Positions 42,657-53,247 are shown, counted from the stretch's first letter. The stretch is 60,826 nt of DNA from Nitrospirota bacterium (GCA_013388435.1 JACAFE010000021.1:1-60826), one strand, 5' to 3'. Made by a program: numbers and translations. Notes: generated by a model not told the origin, from the sequence alone.

Positions 42657-44927
42657 ATGTCAGATAAATCAGCGATAATAAAAGAAGCCCAAAAATATCT
42701 TGCAAGGGGTCAGATAGATAAAGCTATCTCCGAGTGGGAAAAACTTGTTAAAGAGTTTCCAGATGGTAATTCTTTCAATACCTTAGGAGATTTATATCTG
42801 AAAAAAGGATCACGCTCCACTGCTATTGAATCATTCCATAAGGCTGCCTCTTATTTCAAACAGGAAGGTTTTGCACTTAAAGCTCTGGCTTTATACAAAA
42901 AAATACTTAATATAATGCCCAATGATACAGTCGCTTTGTTTTCTCTGGGTGAACTTAATGAAGCTAAGGGTTTGATAACAGATGCAATAAAGTTCTATCT
43001 TGCCGCAGCAGACAGTCTTTCAAAGGAAGGCAAAAAAGAGAAAATTCTTGAAATATATGGCAGGATACTTTCCCTATCACCTTCAAATATTCCGTTAAGA
43101 AGTAAAGTAGCCGAAATATATGTTCGCGACGGATTATTAAACGAGGCTTCCAAACAATATCTGCAGATCGCTGCGTTATTGCTTGATAAAGGCGAAGTTG
43201 ATAAATCAATTATCTATTATCAAAAAGTGCTTGATATAGAGCCTGTTAATAAGCAGGCAATTCTTGGATTATCTGAATTGTATGAAAGGACCGGCAATTT
43301 AAATAAAGCTGTTGAATATATAAAAGAAGCTGTAAGCCTATTCCCAGATGATACAGATATTTTAATTAGAGCTACTGAAATATGCATTGTTAATAATATG
43401 TATGATGATGCGGTAGAATATCTTCAAAAAACCCTCGAGAAAGAGCCATCAAATATAAAAGCCAGAAGGCTTCTCGGTGATGTTTATAATAAAAGGGGTG
43501 AAAAAGAAAAAGCATGGAATGAATATTTGCCTGTTCTTGATGAAATGATTCTTGAGGAAAAATATGAGGATGCAATAAATCTTCTGGAATCGTTTAAAGA
43601 TATAGATCCACTTGAAACAGGAAAGCGCCTTGTCTCTCTCTACAGACAAATAGGGGAACAGGAACATGTAGCTCGCGAGCTCATTTCACTTGCCGATGTT
43701 TTTATTTTAAGGGACATGAAAAATGAAGCCATGAATTGTCTGAAGGAAGTTTTAAACATTACACCTGAAGACGAAATTATAAAATTAAGACTTATAGAAC
43801 TCGAAAAAGAAATATTAAAATCAACATTGCCTCCCGAAGTTGAAAAAACTGTTGATGAGGCAATTCTTGAGGCAGATATTTATTTAAAGTATGGACTGAA
43901 AGAAAACGCAAGAGAACTTCTTGAATCCCTCAGGGATAAAGAACCCGAGAATGTTCTTCTTCACCAGAGGCTAAAAACTCTTTATTTTGAAAATAACGAA
44001 AAAGAAAAGGCAGTCGATGAATGCTTAAAACTTTACGATATTTACAGACAAAACGGGGAACTGGATAAAAGCAATCAGATGTTAAGGGAAGCATTTGAAA
44101 TCGACCCGGATAATCCGAAACTCGCTCATATTTCTCCTGAAGAGATTTCAGAAAAAGTTCCTGAAACATCGGTTCCCGAAGGTCCTACTATTGATGATTA
44201 CAGCGAAGAACTCTCTGAAGCTTCTTTTTACGCGAGGCAGGGTCTTTTCGACGAAGCAAGAGCGATTCTTGAAAGACTTCAAAGCCTATTTCCCGATAAT
44301 GAAGAAATTAACCAGCGTCTGGCTTCTCTCGAACAGATTCCAATAACAGAAGAACCAGAGCAAATCGTTGAAAGTACAATTGAACCCAGCCCTGTTGAAG
44401 AAGTACCTGAATTACTCGATATTAACGAACCGGAATTGGATAGCGATGTCCTTGATATACTAAATGAATTCAAAAAGGGGCTGGAAAAAGAACTCGAACC
44501 TGAAGACTATGAAACTCATTACAATCTTGGTATTGCTTACAAAGAGATGGGGCTTATAGATGACGCTATTCGTGAGTTTCAGGCTTCAAAGAATGACCCA
44601 AAAAGATTTATACACTCTTCGAATATGCTTGGTGTATGCTATTTGGAAAAAGGGCTTTATTCTCTCGCGATAGACGTATTAAAAAATGCGGTGGAAAAAA
44701 TGGAAGACAGGGGAGAATCTTATTGGGCAATGAAATATGATCTTGCAATGGCATATGAAAAGAATGGAAATCTCAAGGAAGCTCTGGATTTATATACAGA
44801 GGTTTTTGGCTGGAATTCAAAATTCAGAGCAGTTTCCTCAAAGATTGATCAAGTCCGTGCATTAATGACAGCCGATAAAACTGAAAAGAAAGTTCGTGAT
44901 AGAAAGGATAGAGTTTCTTACTTATAA
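42657..44927 (+). CDS. TPR repeat protein
   Basis: Multiple TPR repeats (e.g. ETHYNLGIAYKEMGLIDDAIREFQASKNDP; AILGLSELYERTGNLNKAVEYIKEAVSLFPDD). Confidence 0.9.
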   Translation: MSDKSAIIKEAQKYLARGQIDKAISEWEKLVKEFPDGNSFNTLGDLYLKKGSRSTAIESFHKAASYFKQEGFALKALALYKKILNIMPNDTVALFSLGELNEAKGLITDAIKFYLAAADSLSKEGKKEKILEIYGRILSLSPSNIPLRSKVAEIYVRDGLLNEASKQYLQIAALLLDKGEVDKSIIYYQKVLDIEPVNKQAILGLSELYERTGNLNKAVEYIKEAVSLFPDDTDILIRATEICIVNNMYDDAVEYLQKTLEKEPSNIKARRLLGDVYNKRGEKEKAWNEYLPVLDEMILEEKYEDAINLLESFKDIDPLETGKRLVSLYRQIGEQEHVARELISLADVFILRDMKNEAMNCLKEVLNITPEDEIIKLRLIELEKEILKSTLPPEVEKTVDEAILEADIYLKYGLKENARELLESLRDKEPENVLLHQRLKTLYFENNEKEKAVDECLKLYDIYRQNGELDKSNQMLREAFEIDPDNPKLAHISPEEISEKVPETSVPEGPTIDDYSEELSEASFYARQGLFDEARAILERLQSLFPDNEEINQRLASLEQIPITEEPEQIVESTIEPSPVEEVPELLDINEPELDSDVLDILNEFKKGLEKELEPEDYETHYNLGIAYKEMGLIDDAIREFQASKNDPKRFIHSSNMLGVCYLEKGLYSLAIDVLKNAVEKMEDRGESYWAMKYDLAMAYEKNGNLKEALDLYTEVFGWNSKFRAVSSKIDQVRALMTADKTEKKVRDRKDRVSYL

Positions 44928-44929
44928 TT

Positions 44930-45754
44930 ATGGATTACCTTGAATATTTTGGCCTGAAAGAGCATCCATTTTCTAATGTCGTTGATAACAGGTTTTATTT
45001 TAATAGTCCCCAGCATTCTGATGCTTTAATTAAACTTAAATATGCTGTGGATACAAGAAAAGGTTTGGCAGTTGTAATAGGGCATATCGGCACAGGAAAA
45101 ACAACACTCGCGAGAAGATTTCTTGAGGAACTTGATGAAAATGAATATGAGGCTGCTTTACTGGTTGTTGTTCATTCCAGTGTGAGCTCTGAGTGGCTTT
45201 TTAAAAAATTTGCTCTCCAGCTCGGAATTAAGGAACCGAAAGATGATAAAGTCGAACTTCTAACACAAATATACCGGAGACTCTATGAGATAAATGAAGA
45301 AGGCAAAAAAGCTGTTGTAATGGTTGATGAAGTTCAGATGCTAAATTCAAAGGAGATAATGGAAGAATTCAGAGGTATCCTGAACATGGAATCTCCTGAC
45401 GGCAAAATGATAAATTTTCTTTTTTTTGGTCTTCCTGATCTCGAAAAAATTCTTGCCCTTGATGAACCTTTAAAACAGAGAGTTGCAATGAAGATTACAC
45501 TCAAGCAATTTAACGAGTCCGATACAGGTGAATATATAAAACATCGCATGAGAGTCGCAGGCTGCACTAAAGAGATATTTACACAGGAAGCTATAAAATC
45601 AATCTTTCTTTACACAAAAGGAACTCCGAGATTGATTAATGCTGTATGTGATAACGCTCTTCTTGAAGGATTCCTCGCAAAATTACCGAGAGTTGATTCT
45701 ACAACTATAAAAACAGTGGCAGTTGATCTTGGGCTAACTTCTCCTGATAGCTGA
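44930..45754 (+). CDS. ExeA-like AAA ATPase
   Basis: MDYLEYFGLKEHPFSNVVDNRFYFNS; Walker A GHIGTGKTTLAR; VMVDEVQML; GTPRLINAVCDNALL. Confidence 0.9.
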   Translation: MDYLEYFGLKEHPFSNVVDNRFYFNSPQHSDALIKLKYAVDTRKGLAVVIGHIGTGKTTLARRFLEELDENEYEAALLVVVHSSVSSEWLFKKFALQLGIKEPKDDKVELLTQIYRRLYEINEEGKKAVVMVDEVQMLNSKEIMEEFRGILNMESPDGKMINFLFFGLPDLEKILALDEPLKQRVAMKITLKQFNESDTGEYIKHRMRVAGCTKEIFTQEAIKSIFLYTKGTPRLINAVCDNALLEGFLAKLPRVDSTTIKTVAVDLGLTSPDS

Positions 45755-46363
45755 CATATCTTTCAATCTCAAAACGACCGTATATTTTGCAAATTCAATT
45801 CTTAACTTCGAAGGATACCAGAAGACACCGAAATTTTCCGGGTTTTCATAAGTAATATCCAATTCCCTACCATCATCCAGAAAGATAACTTGTTTTATCG
45901 GGAGCATAGTCTTTTTATTTATCCAAACCTGACGCTGATTGTTTAAAAGGATATAATCGTTTTGATTTTCGCTCACTTCATAATTTTTTATATCCCACCA
46001 ATAAAGACAATCTCTAAGACCATATGTGAGAATAGCTGACTTATTTTTATCAATCTGGGGGTCGCTTTTTATTACACCATCTTTTGAAGAAAGTTCAAAA
46101 ACTAAAAATCCGAAAGAATAAATTCTCATGCTCATATTACCCGAATCCGCTATGCTTACAATGCCATCCCCTTTGATTTCTGTGTCTTCTTTCTCAAAAG
46201 TAGCAGAAAAAGTTGTTTCAATTGAAGAAATGCTCTTGTAAGAAGAGAGAGCATTTTCCAGACTTTTACCCTCGTAAACAGGTATTTCAACCCGTTTTGG
46301 TGCACATGCAAAAAGCATAATCAGGATACTAAGAAAAAATAATCTCGAGGCATTCCTGTACAT
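45734..46363 (-). CDS. Lipoprotein, DUF4292-like
   Basis: Start at 46363 gives MYRNASRLFFLSILIMLFAC lipobox; LolA/DUF4292-like body (FEL..KDGVIKS...WINKKTMLPIKQVIF). Confidence 0.65.
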   Translation of the reverse strand: MYRNASRLFFLSILIMLFACAPKRVEIPVYEGKSLENALSSYKSISSIETTFSATFEKEDTEIKGDGIVSIADSGNMSMRIYSFGFLVFELSSKDGVIKSDPQIDKNKSAILTYGLRDCLYWWDIKNYEVSENQNDYILLNNQRQVWINKKTMLPIKQVIFLDDGRELDITYENPENFGVFWYPSKLRIEFAKYTVVLRLKDMSAIRRS

Positions 46364-47693
46364 TTTTAACTCCTGAAATTTGTAATCCAAAGTTTCCTTT
46401 AATCTTCTGGTGGTTTCCATATGGAATCACCGCTGTTTTAAAACCTATTTTTGATGCTTCTTTAAGGCGATTTTCTGCCTGAGACACAGCTCGTATCTCT
46501 CCAGAAAGGCCAACTTCACCAAATACGAAGAGTTCCGGGTTTACCGGCATATTTTTAAATGATGAAGTGATGGCAGTAATTATACCGAGATCAACAGAGG
46601 GTTCTAATATCTTTAATCCACCAACTACATTTACAAAAACATCCATGCCTCCGAGATGCATTCCTATTTTTTTTTCAAGAACTGCAATAAGAAGATTTAC
46701 TCTGTTAAAATCAACACCCATGGTGGTTCTGCGGGGCATACCAAAGGTTGTTTGTGTAACGAGTGATTGAATTTCAACCATCAATGTTCTTGTGCCTTCT
46801 ATTGTTGCAACAACTGTTGACCCTGATGAATTAATAGGCCGTTCGAGCAAAAAAAGTTCTGAGGGGTTTTCTACCTCAAGCAGACCTGAATCTGACATTT
46901 CGAAAATACCAATCTCATTTGCCGAACCAAAGCGGTTTTTCACTGAACGAAGCAAACGATATGAATGTCCGCTATCACCTTCAAAATACAATACAGTGTC
47001 AACAATGTGTTCAAGCACGCGGGGGCCTGCAATCGCACCCTCTTTTGTTACATGTCCTACGATAAAGACAGGAAGATCGGATTTTTTCGCAAATAACATA
47101 AGTTTTGCAGCGCATTCGCGAACCTGACTGACTGAACCCGGAGCTGACATGATTTCTTCTGTGTATATTGTCTGTATAGAATCAATAACCATTACTTTCG
47201 GTTTAAGATTAACTGCAGAATGTAAAATAGTTTCAAGGGATGTCTCTGCATGAAGTATTATATTATCAGAATTAATTGATAGCCTGTCAGCTCTTATTTT
47301 TATCTGCTCGGGTGATTCTTCGCCCGATACATATAAAACCCTGCCATGCTTTTTTGAAATTCCCGAAAGAGCCTGTATAAGCAGGGTTGATTTACCGATT
47401 CCCGGGTCTCCTCCTATTAAAATTACAGAGCCAGAGACAATACCTCCTCCTAAAACTCTGTCAAGTTCATTAACACCTGTTGTGGTTCTCTGGCCGGATT
47501 CATGTTTTACTGAACTTAAAGGTTTAGGTTCAGATTTTCCGATATGTGACACAACAGAAGAATAGCGTGATGAAATCTCTTTTTTTTCTTCAGCAAAACT
47601 ATTCCATTCACCGCAGTCAGGGCACTTTCCGAGCCACTTTGGACTCATATAACCACATGCCTGGCACTGGAAAAAAGTTTTTGCTTTTGACAT
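46329..47693 (-). CDS. radA: DNA repair protein RadA
   Basis: CQACGYMSPKWLGKCPDCGEWNSF; GGDPGIGKSTLL; KNRFGSANEIGIFEM; C-terminal Lon-like domain. Confidence 0.96.
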   Translation of the reverse strand: MSKAKTFFQCQACGYMSPKWLGKCPDCGEWNSFAEEKKEISSRYSSVVSHIGKSEPKPLSSVKHESGQRTTTGVNELDRVLGGGIVSGSVILIGGDPGIGKSTLLIQALSGISKKHGRVLYVSGEESPEQIKIRADRLSINSDNIILHAETSLETILHSAVNLKPKVMVIDSIQTIYTEEIMSAPGSVSQVRECAAKLMLFAKKSDLPVFIVGHVTKEGAIAGPRVLEHIVDTVLYFEGDSGHSYRLLRSVKNRFGSANEIGIFEMSDSGLLEVENPSELFLLERPINSSGSTVVATIEGTRTLMVEIQSLVTQTTFGMPRRTTMGVDFNRVNLLIAVLEKKIGMHLGGMDVFVNVVGGLKILEPSVDLGIITAITSSFKNMPVNPELFVFGEVGLSGEIRAVSQAENRLKEASKIGFKTAVIPYGNHQKIKGNFGLQISGVKNVQECLEIIFS

Positions 47694-47708
47694 TTAAGTA
47701 TTTAAAAA

Positions 47709-47894
47709 TTATTCCTCAACCATATAATCTTTTAATTTCTCCTGCAAAGAATCAGGCCAGTCATCTTCAAACAAAAACGCATTCATTTCTTCTTTAGTAA
47801 ATGTTTTTACAATATCTGCAGGCAGGCTCCTCAATGCCTGAAGTCTTTCATCTGCGGGTTTTCTAACATCGGATTTGGATTCTTTATTTTCCAT
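47709..47894 (-). CDS. Hypothetical small protein
   Basis: 61 aa in line with neighbours; rc of 'ttgatttctccttg' gives a plausible RBS. Confidence 0.4.
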   Translation of the reverse strand: MENKESKSDVRKPADERLQALRSLPADIVKTFTKEEMNAFLFEDDWPDSLQEKLKDYMVEE

Positions 47895-47941
47895 TGATTT
47901 CTCCTTGTCTTAATTTCATTTCTATATTATAAATATTCTTA

Positions 47942-48292
47942 TTAAGAAAATTCTTTTTCATAGACAATTTCATTTTTGATTTTTGAGAGCACTTCTTCAA
48001 AAACAGGAAGAACAAGCTTCCTGAATCTGCCGGCGACAAGAAGATACATAATATCATCGCCTATAGTAAGATTGCCTTCATTTATCCATGCTTTTATTGC
48101 AACAATTCCATCTTTTCGAGAATATTCCTCGATAAGTTTTTGCAGCTTATTTCGGTCATAAGTTAAATGCATTCCTTTAACCTGTTTGCCTTCTTTAGAT
48201 GTAGCCCTTACCATTCCGTTGTGAATAAGAATCATGCCTAATTCATTGAAATCTGCACTCTTTTTAACTTCAGATATCCATTGTTCAACCAT
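47942..48292 (-). CDS. Divergent MoaE-like protein (molybdopterin synthase large-subunit family)
   Basis: GMILIHNGMVRATSKEGKQVKGMHLTYDRNKLQKLIEE...IKAWINEGNLTIGDDIMYLLVAGRFRKLVLPVFEEVLSKIKNEIVYEKE. Confidence 0.6.
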   Translation of the reverse strand: MVEQWISEVKKSADFNELGMILIHNGMVRATSKEGKQVKGMHLTYDRNKLQKLIEEYSRKDGIVAIKAWINEGNLTIGDDIMYLLVAGRFRKLVLPVFEEVLSKIKNEIVYEKEFS

Positions 48293-48321
48293 AATACCTC
48301 CTCACCTTATTAATCTTATTT

Positions 48322-48352
48322 TCAAAACTTAACCATAGAGAATACAGAGAAA
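48322..48352 (-). repeat. Partial copy (one arm) of the ~86-90-bp TIR hairpin element
   Basis: tcaaaacttaaccatagagaatacagagaaa is the reverse complement of the right half of 7708-7797. Confidence 0.65.
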
Positions 48353-48463
48353 CATATTGATATTTATACTATTTTATCAGAAAATAATATTAAATGGTTT
48401 TTGCGCATTTATTCATTATTTTGGCTGACTCAGATAATAAGGAAGACTTTAAAAATTAAACAT

Positions 48464-49882
48464 ATGCCAATATTAGACAAACATGCGGGTATTTATACTG
48501 ATCATTACGAGCTTACAATGGCTCAGGGTTATTTATTGAATAACAAAAAAGACATTACTGCATGTTTTGATTATTTTTTCAGGAAAAATCCATTCAAAGG
48601 CGGATATGTAGTTTTCGCAGGGTTATATGATCTTCTTGAAATTCTTGAGAATATGCAATTTGATAATGAAGACCTCGATTATTTGAAATCAATTGGCTTT
48701 GCTTCGGAGTTTATCGATTATCTGAGAGAGTTCCGATTCACGGCTGACATATATTCCCCGCAAGAAGGAGAAATAGTATTCCCCTATGAACCCATTGTCA
48801 GGGTCGAAGGAAATATTATAGAGACCCAGATTATCGAGACATTGCTGCTGAATATACTTAATTTTGAGTCACTTATTGCCACTAAATCTTCTCGTATTAG
48901 ATATGCCGCCGGGGAAAAGCTTATAATTGATTTTGGCCTTAGACGAGCGCAGGGACTTGGTGGAATTCATGCAAGCAGAGCAGCTGTAATAGGAGGTGCA
49001 GACAGCACTTCAAATGTTTACAGCGCATTTATGTTTGGTTTAACATCAGCAGGGACCCAGGCTCATTCATGGGTTCAATCCTATGATGACGAGATTACTG
49101 CTTTCAGAGATTTTGCAAGAGCATTTCCACGTAAATGTGTTTTTCTTGTTGATACTTATGATACTCTTGAATCAGGCATACCAAATGCTATCAAAGTTGC
49201 TAAAGAAATGGAGGCTTCGGGTCAGAAATTATTTGGAGTTCGTCTTGATAGCGGGGATCTCGCGTATTTAAGCAAAAAAGCCAGAAAGATGCTTGATGAT
49301 GCAGGATTGAATTATGTCAGGATAATGACCTCTAACCAGCTCGATGAATATGTCATCAGAAGCCTTCTCGAACAAGGTGCGCCTATTGATGCATTTGGTG
49401 TCGGAACAAAGCTTGCTACAGGTCAGGAAGATGCTGCTCTTGACGGTGTATATAAGCTTTGCATGAGCGATAAGAAACCAAGGTTAAAAATATCAGAGAA
49501 TCCCGAAAAGATAATTCTTCCAGGCATAAAGAATTTATGGAGATATATTGATAATGATGGAAATTTCTATGCCGATTGTATTTCACTTGCCGATGAAGAA
49601 GATATAGATATGATTTATCATCCGTTTTATCCTGATAAAAATTGTTCGGTAAAATTATACAGTAAGGAAATTATCCATCGTAAAGTAATGGAAAAAGGAA
49701 AGATAATAATCGACAGGAAAAAACCTACAGAGATAGCTGAATATGTCCGCTCAAGATTGAAGCAGTTGCCAGACGAGCATAAACGATTTGAGAATCCACA
49801 TATATATAAAGTGGGGATAAGTAAAAAATTGATGGATTTACGTTCTGAAATTATTGAAAATATACGTGCTAAATATAGGTAA
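48464..49882 (+). CDS. pncB: Nicotinate phosphoribosyltransferase
   Basis: YTDHYELTMAQGYL; DFGLRRAQG; VFLVDTYDTLESGIPNAI; GVRLDSGDLAYLSKKAR; IDAFGVGTKL. ATG at 48464 preferred. Confidence 0.93.
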   Translation: MPILDKHAGIYTDHYELTMAQGYLLNNKKDITACFDYFFRKNPFKGGYVVFAGLYDLLEILENMQFDNEDLDYLKSIGFASEFIDYLREFRFTADIYSPQEGEIVFPYEPIVRVEGNIIETQIIETLLLNILNFESLIATKSSRIRYAAGEKLIIDFGLRRAQGLGGIHASRAAVIGGADSTSNVYSAFMFGLTSAGTQAHSWVQSYDDEITAFRDFARAFPRKCVFLVDTYDTLESGIPNAIKVAKEMEASGQKLFGVRLDSGDLAYLSKKARKMLDDAGLNYVRIMTSNQLDEYVIRSLLEQGAPIDAFGVGTKLATGQEDAALDGVYKLCMSDKKPRLKISENPEKIILPGIKNLWRYIDNDGNFYADCISLADEEDIDMIYHPFYPDKNCSVKLYSKEIIHRKVMEKGKIIIDRKKPTEIAEYVRSRLKQLPDEHKRFENPHIYKVGISKKLMDLRSEIIENIRAKYR

Positions 49883-49968
49883 TGTCAAAAGTTTCATAAA
49901 AAAAGAGGATATAAACCCACAGATGACATAGAGTTTTACTCTGTCCCACCTGTGGTTAAGTTTTGACA
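49883..49968 (+). repeat. TIR hairpin element, copy 2
   Basis: TGTCAAAAGTTTCAT...GTTAAGTTTTGACA with internal CCACAG/CTGTGG foldback; starts within the pncB stop codon context. Confidence 0.7.
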
Positions 49969-50000
49969 ATGTATAAATATAAGAAAGGAGGCAATTAATT

Positions 50001-50546
50001 ATGAAAGCCCTGTTAATAGTAGATGTGCAGAATGATTTCTGCCCGGGTGGGGCTTTGCCTGCTCCTCACGGAGACAGGGTTGTTCCTGTTATAAATACTT
50101 TAATGGATAAGTTTCCTTTAATTGTTGCTTCAAAAGACTGGCATCCTGAAAAAACTGTACATTTTGAAAAATGGCCGAGGCATTGTGTTCAAGGCACAAA
50201 AGGGGCTGAACTGCATCCTGACCTTAAAAAAGAAAAAATCAGCCAGATTGTTCTTAAGGGAACATTAGATCAGGAAGAAGGTTATTCTGTATTTGAAGGT
50301 ATTGATATTGATCTTGAAAAATTCCTGAAAGACAATGGAGTGAATGAACTTTATATAACCGGCCTTGTAACAGAATATTGTGTTAAAGAAACAGCAATAG
50401 ACGCGGCAAAAAGGGGATTCACTACATTCGTAATAAAAGAAGCGGTAGAAGGTGTTGAATTGAATGCAGGAGATGTGGAAAAGGCTTTTAAAGAAATGGA
50501 AAAAGCAGGTGTAAGGGTTATATCTTCATCAGATATAAACGGATGA
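50001..50546 (+). CDS. pncA: Nicotinamidase
   Basis: LLIVDVQNDFCPGGALPAPHGD; ASKDWHPEKTVHFEKWPRHCVQGTKGAELHP; ITGLVTEYCVKETAIDA. Confidence 0.93.
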   Translation: MKALLIVDVQNDFCPGGALPAPHGDRVVPVINTLMDKFPLIVASKDWHPEKTVHFEKWPRHCVQGTKGAELHPDLKKEKISQIVLKGTLDQEEGYSVFEGIDIDLEKFLKDNGVNELYITGLVTEYCVKETAIDAAKRGFTTFVIKEAVEGVELNAGDVEKAFKEMEKAGVRVISSSDING

Positions 50547-50548
50547 CT

Positions 50549-51313
50549 TTATAATTTTAACAAACTCATACCTTTCCCTATGTTGAAGGATTGTTTAATG
50601 GCTTCTTTTATAAATTCTTTTGCCTTTTTAACTGCTTTAAGCGGGGCATAGTCGAGGGCAAGAAGTGCGGTAAGAGCTGCAGAAAAGGCGCATCCTGTTC
50701 CATGATATTCACCTTTTAATTTTTCCGATTCTATTTTATGGAATTCACCATCATAATAAAGGTCGAGCGCAATATCATTCAAATGACCGCCTGTTATCAC
50801 TACGATTTCCGGACCCATATTTTTTAGAGCTTTTGCAGCCTGTTCCATATTCGACGTGTCTTCTATTATCATTCCTGTTAAGATTGATGCCTCGTAAATA
50901 TTCGGTGTAATAATTTTTGACAGAGGAAATAATTTATCTTTTATTTCATCCAAGGTGCCTTCTTCCATAAGGCTTTTGCCAGATGATGACACTGAAACCG
51001 GATCAATAACCAGATTCTTCAAGGAATATTCTTTAATTGATCTTAAAATTATATTAACCATCCATTTATTGTAAATCATTCCTGTTTTGAGAGCGTCTGG
51101 CTTAATATCGGATAAAATTACATTTAACTGTTTTTGAAAGGATTCCTGTTCAGCAGGGAAAACAGAATCAACACCCTTAGTGTTCTGGGCTGTGATGGAT
51201 GTAACAACTGAAAGTCCATGCACATTGAAATATCTGAAAACCTTAAGGTCAGCCTGAAGTCCTGCACCACCAGTTGGGTCAGACCCGGCAATGGTAAGCG
51301 CTGTTTTAATCAT
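50549..51313 (-). CDS. thiD: Hydroxymethylpyrimidine/phosphomethylpyrimidine kinase
   Basis: ALTIAGSDPTGGAGLQADLK; GEYHGTGCAFSAALTALLAL. Confidence 0.95.
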   Translation of the reverse strand: MIKTALTIAGSDPTGGAGLQADLKVFRYFNVHGLSVVTSITAQNTKGVDSVFPAEQESFQKQLNVILSDIKPDALKTGMIYNKWMVNIILRSIKEYSLKNLVIDPVSVSSSGKSLMEEGTLDEIKDKLFPLSKIITPNIYEASILTGMIIEDTSNMEQAAKALKNMGPEIVVITGGHLNDIALDLYYDGEFHKIESEKLKGEYHGTGCAFSAALTALLALDYAPLKAVKKAKEFIKEAIKQSFNIGKGMSLLKL

Positions 51314-52608
51314 GGCTTCTCGAAGCTCTTCTTTCTTAATGCCCTTTCCACAGTTTTTATCGCGCAAAACTCTCCACACATGCTGCATACATCCTGTTCT
51401 GAAGGAGGAGTTTCAGCTCGCAATTTTTTAATTTTTTCGGGATTAAAACTTAATGCAATCTGTCCATTCCAGTCAAGATTTTTCCTGCACCTTGCCATTT
51501 TTCTGTCAAGTTCAATCGCTCCTGGAATTCCTTTTGCTATATCCGCAGCATGAGCGGCAATTTTAGATGCTATAACCCCTTCTTTAACATCTTCTATATC
51601 AGGCAAACGTATATGTTCTGCCGGTGTTACATAACATAGGAAATCAGCCCCAGCTGCTCCTGCAATTGCACCTCCAATGGCAGCAGCAATATGGTCATAC
51701 CCCATGGCAATATCTGTAACCAATGGCCCGAGAACATAAAATGGAGCACCTTTACAGATTTCTTTTTGAAGTTTTATATTAAGCTCGACTTGATTCAAAG
51801 GCACATGCCCCGGACCTTCAATAATCGCTTGCACCCCTGCTTCTAATGCCCTGTCTCTTAATTCTCCAATAGTAAGCAATTCCTCTATCTGGCTCCTGTC
51901 TGTTGCATCTTCAAGGCAGCCCGGACGCAATCCATCGCCGAGACTTAAAGTTACATCATATTTTTTAACTATCTCAAGAAGCCTGTCAAAGTATTCATAA
52001 AGTGGATTTTCTTTTTCATTGTATATCATCCATTCAAGAAGAAATGACCCGCCACGACTTACAATATCGAGTACCCTGCCTTCTTCTTTTAATCTTTCGA
52101 TTGCTTTTAATGTTACCCCGCAATGTACTGTTATAAAATCAACACCTTCCTCACAGTGCTCTTTTATAACCTGAAATAAAGTGTCGGTTGTCATTTTCGC
52201 AATAGTGCCATGAGATTCAACAGCGCGCACAACAGCCTCGTAAATTGGCACTGTGCCCACTGCAACAGGTGATTTGTCCAGTAGAATCTTTCTCATATCT
52301 TTTATGCGTCCACCTGTTGAAAGATCCATTACTGCATCAGCTCCATATCGAACAAGAACATCGAGTTTCTCGATTTCTTCTTCAAAGGATATTTTATCCC
52401 TGGATGTTCCTATGTTGGCATTTATCTTTGTCCTCATGCCTCTACCTATGCCGAGTGGTTTTATATCATGAATTTCATTTCTTGTGATAACCGAAACCCC
52501 CGAAGAAATATCAGTGGCGAGTTGTTCTGGGGAGATATTCTCAGTTAATGCAACCTGTTTAATTTCATCCGTAATAATGCCTTGTTTTACAAGTTCGATT
52601 CTTGTCAT
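51310..52608 (-). CDS. thiC: Phosphomethylpyrimidine synthase
   Basis: KINANIGTS; ADAVMDLSTGG; EGPGHVPL; CSMCGEFCAIK. Confidence 0.97.
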   Translation of the reverse strand: MTRIELVKQGIITDEIKQVALTENISPEQLATDISSGVSVITRNEIHDIKPLGIGRGMRTKINANIGTSRDKISFEEEIEKLDVLVRYGADAVMDLSTGGRIKDMRKILLDKSPVAVGTVPIYEAVVRAVESHGTIAKMTTDTLFQVIKEHCEEGVDFITVHCGVTLKAIERLKEEGRVLDIVSRGGSFLLEWMIYNEKENPLYEYFDRLLEIVKKYDVTLSLGDGLRPGCLEDATDRSQIEELLTIGELRDRALEAGVQAIIEGPGHVPLNQVELNIKLQKEICKGAPFYVLGPLVTDIAMGYDHIAAAIGGAIAGAAGADFLCYVTPAEHIRLPDIEDVKEGVIASKIAAHAADIAKGIPGAIELDRKMARCRKNLDWNGQIALSFNPEKIKKLRAETPPSEQDVCSMCGEFCAIKTVERALRKKSFEKP

Positions 52609-53234
52609 TTTAATAACCTCAAAATTTCTTCTGATATTTGTCTCTTGTCTTCAGCAGCAAGTATCGCAGATATTAAAGCAATGCCATCTGCACCTGCACT
52701 TCTTACTTTTTGCACGTTTTCAGGCTTTATCCCGCCAATTGCAAATAAAGGTATAGATACGCTTTTTTTTGCATTTTTTATAGCTTCAATCCCGATAGGT
52801 TCTCCATATTGCATCTTTGATGGTGTTTTAAAAACAGGACCAAGTGTTATAAAATCAACGCCTTCTTCCTGCGCTTTCAATGCCTCTTCAATGTTGTGTG
52901 TTGATTGTCCTATAATAAACTTATCTCCAGAAATTTTTCTTACAGCGTACGCCGGCATACTATTCTGAGTTAAATGAACTCCATCAGCATTAACAGCCAT
53001 AGCAACGTCAACCCTGTCATTTATGAAAAGTTTTGCATTAAATTCATCAGTTAGCTCGCGCATCCAGTAAGCCATATCAAGAATTTCTCTTATAGGCAAA
53101 TCCTTTTCACGCAATTGTACGGCCTTAATTCCGGCTTCGAGCGCTGTTTCTATAGCGACATACATTGAGCAGCCGGCCTTAAAGAGTTTTCTGTCAGTTA
53201 TAAGATAAAGATTAAAATCAATTTTTTCAGACAC
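52605..53234 (-). CDS. thiE: Thiamine phosphate synthase
   Basis: LYLITDRKLF; AVQLREKD; LFINDRVDVAMAVNADGVHLTQ; GTG start at 53234. Confidence 0.92.
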   Translation of the reverse strand: MSEKIDFNLYLITDRKLFKAGCSMYVAIETALEAGIKAVQLREKDLPIREILDMAYWMRELTDEFNAKLFINDRVDVAMAVNADGVHLTQNSMPAYAVRKISGDKFIIGQSTHNIEEALKAQEEGVDFITLGPVFKTPSKMQYGEPIGIEAIKNAKKSVSIPLFAIGGIKPENVQKVRSAGADGIALISAILAAEDKRQISEEILRLLK

Positions 53235-53247
53235 CAAAAATACCGCC

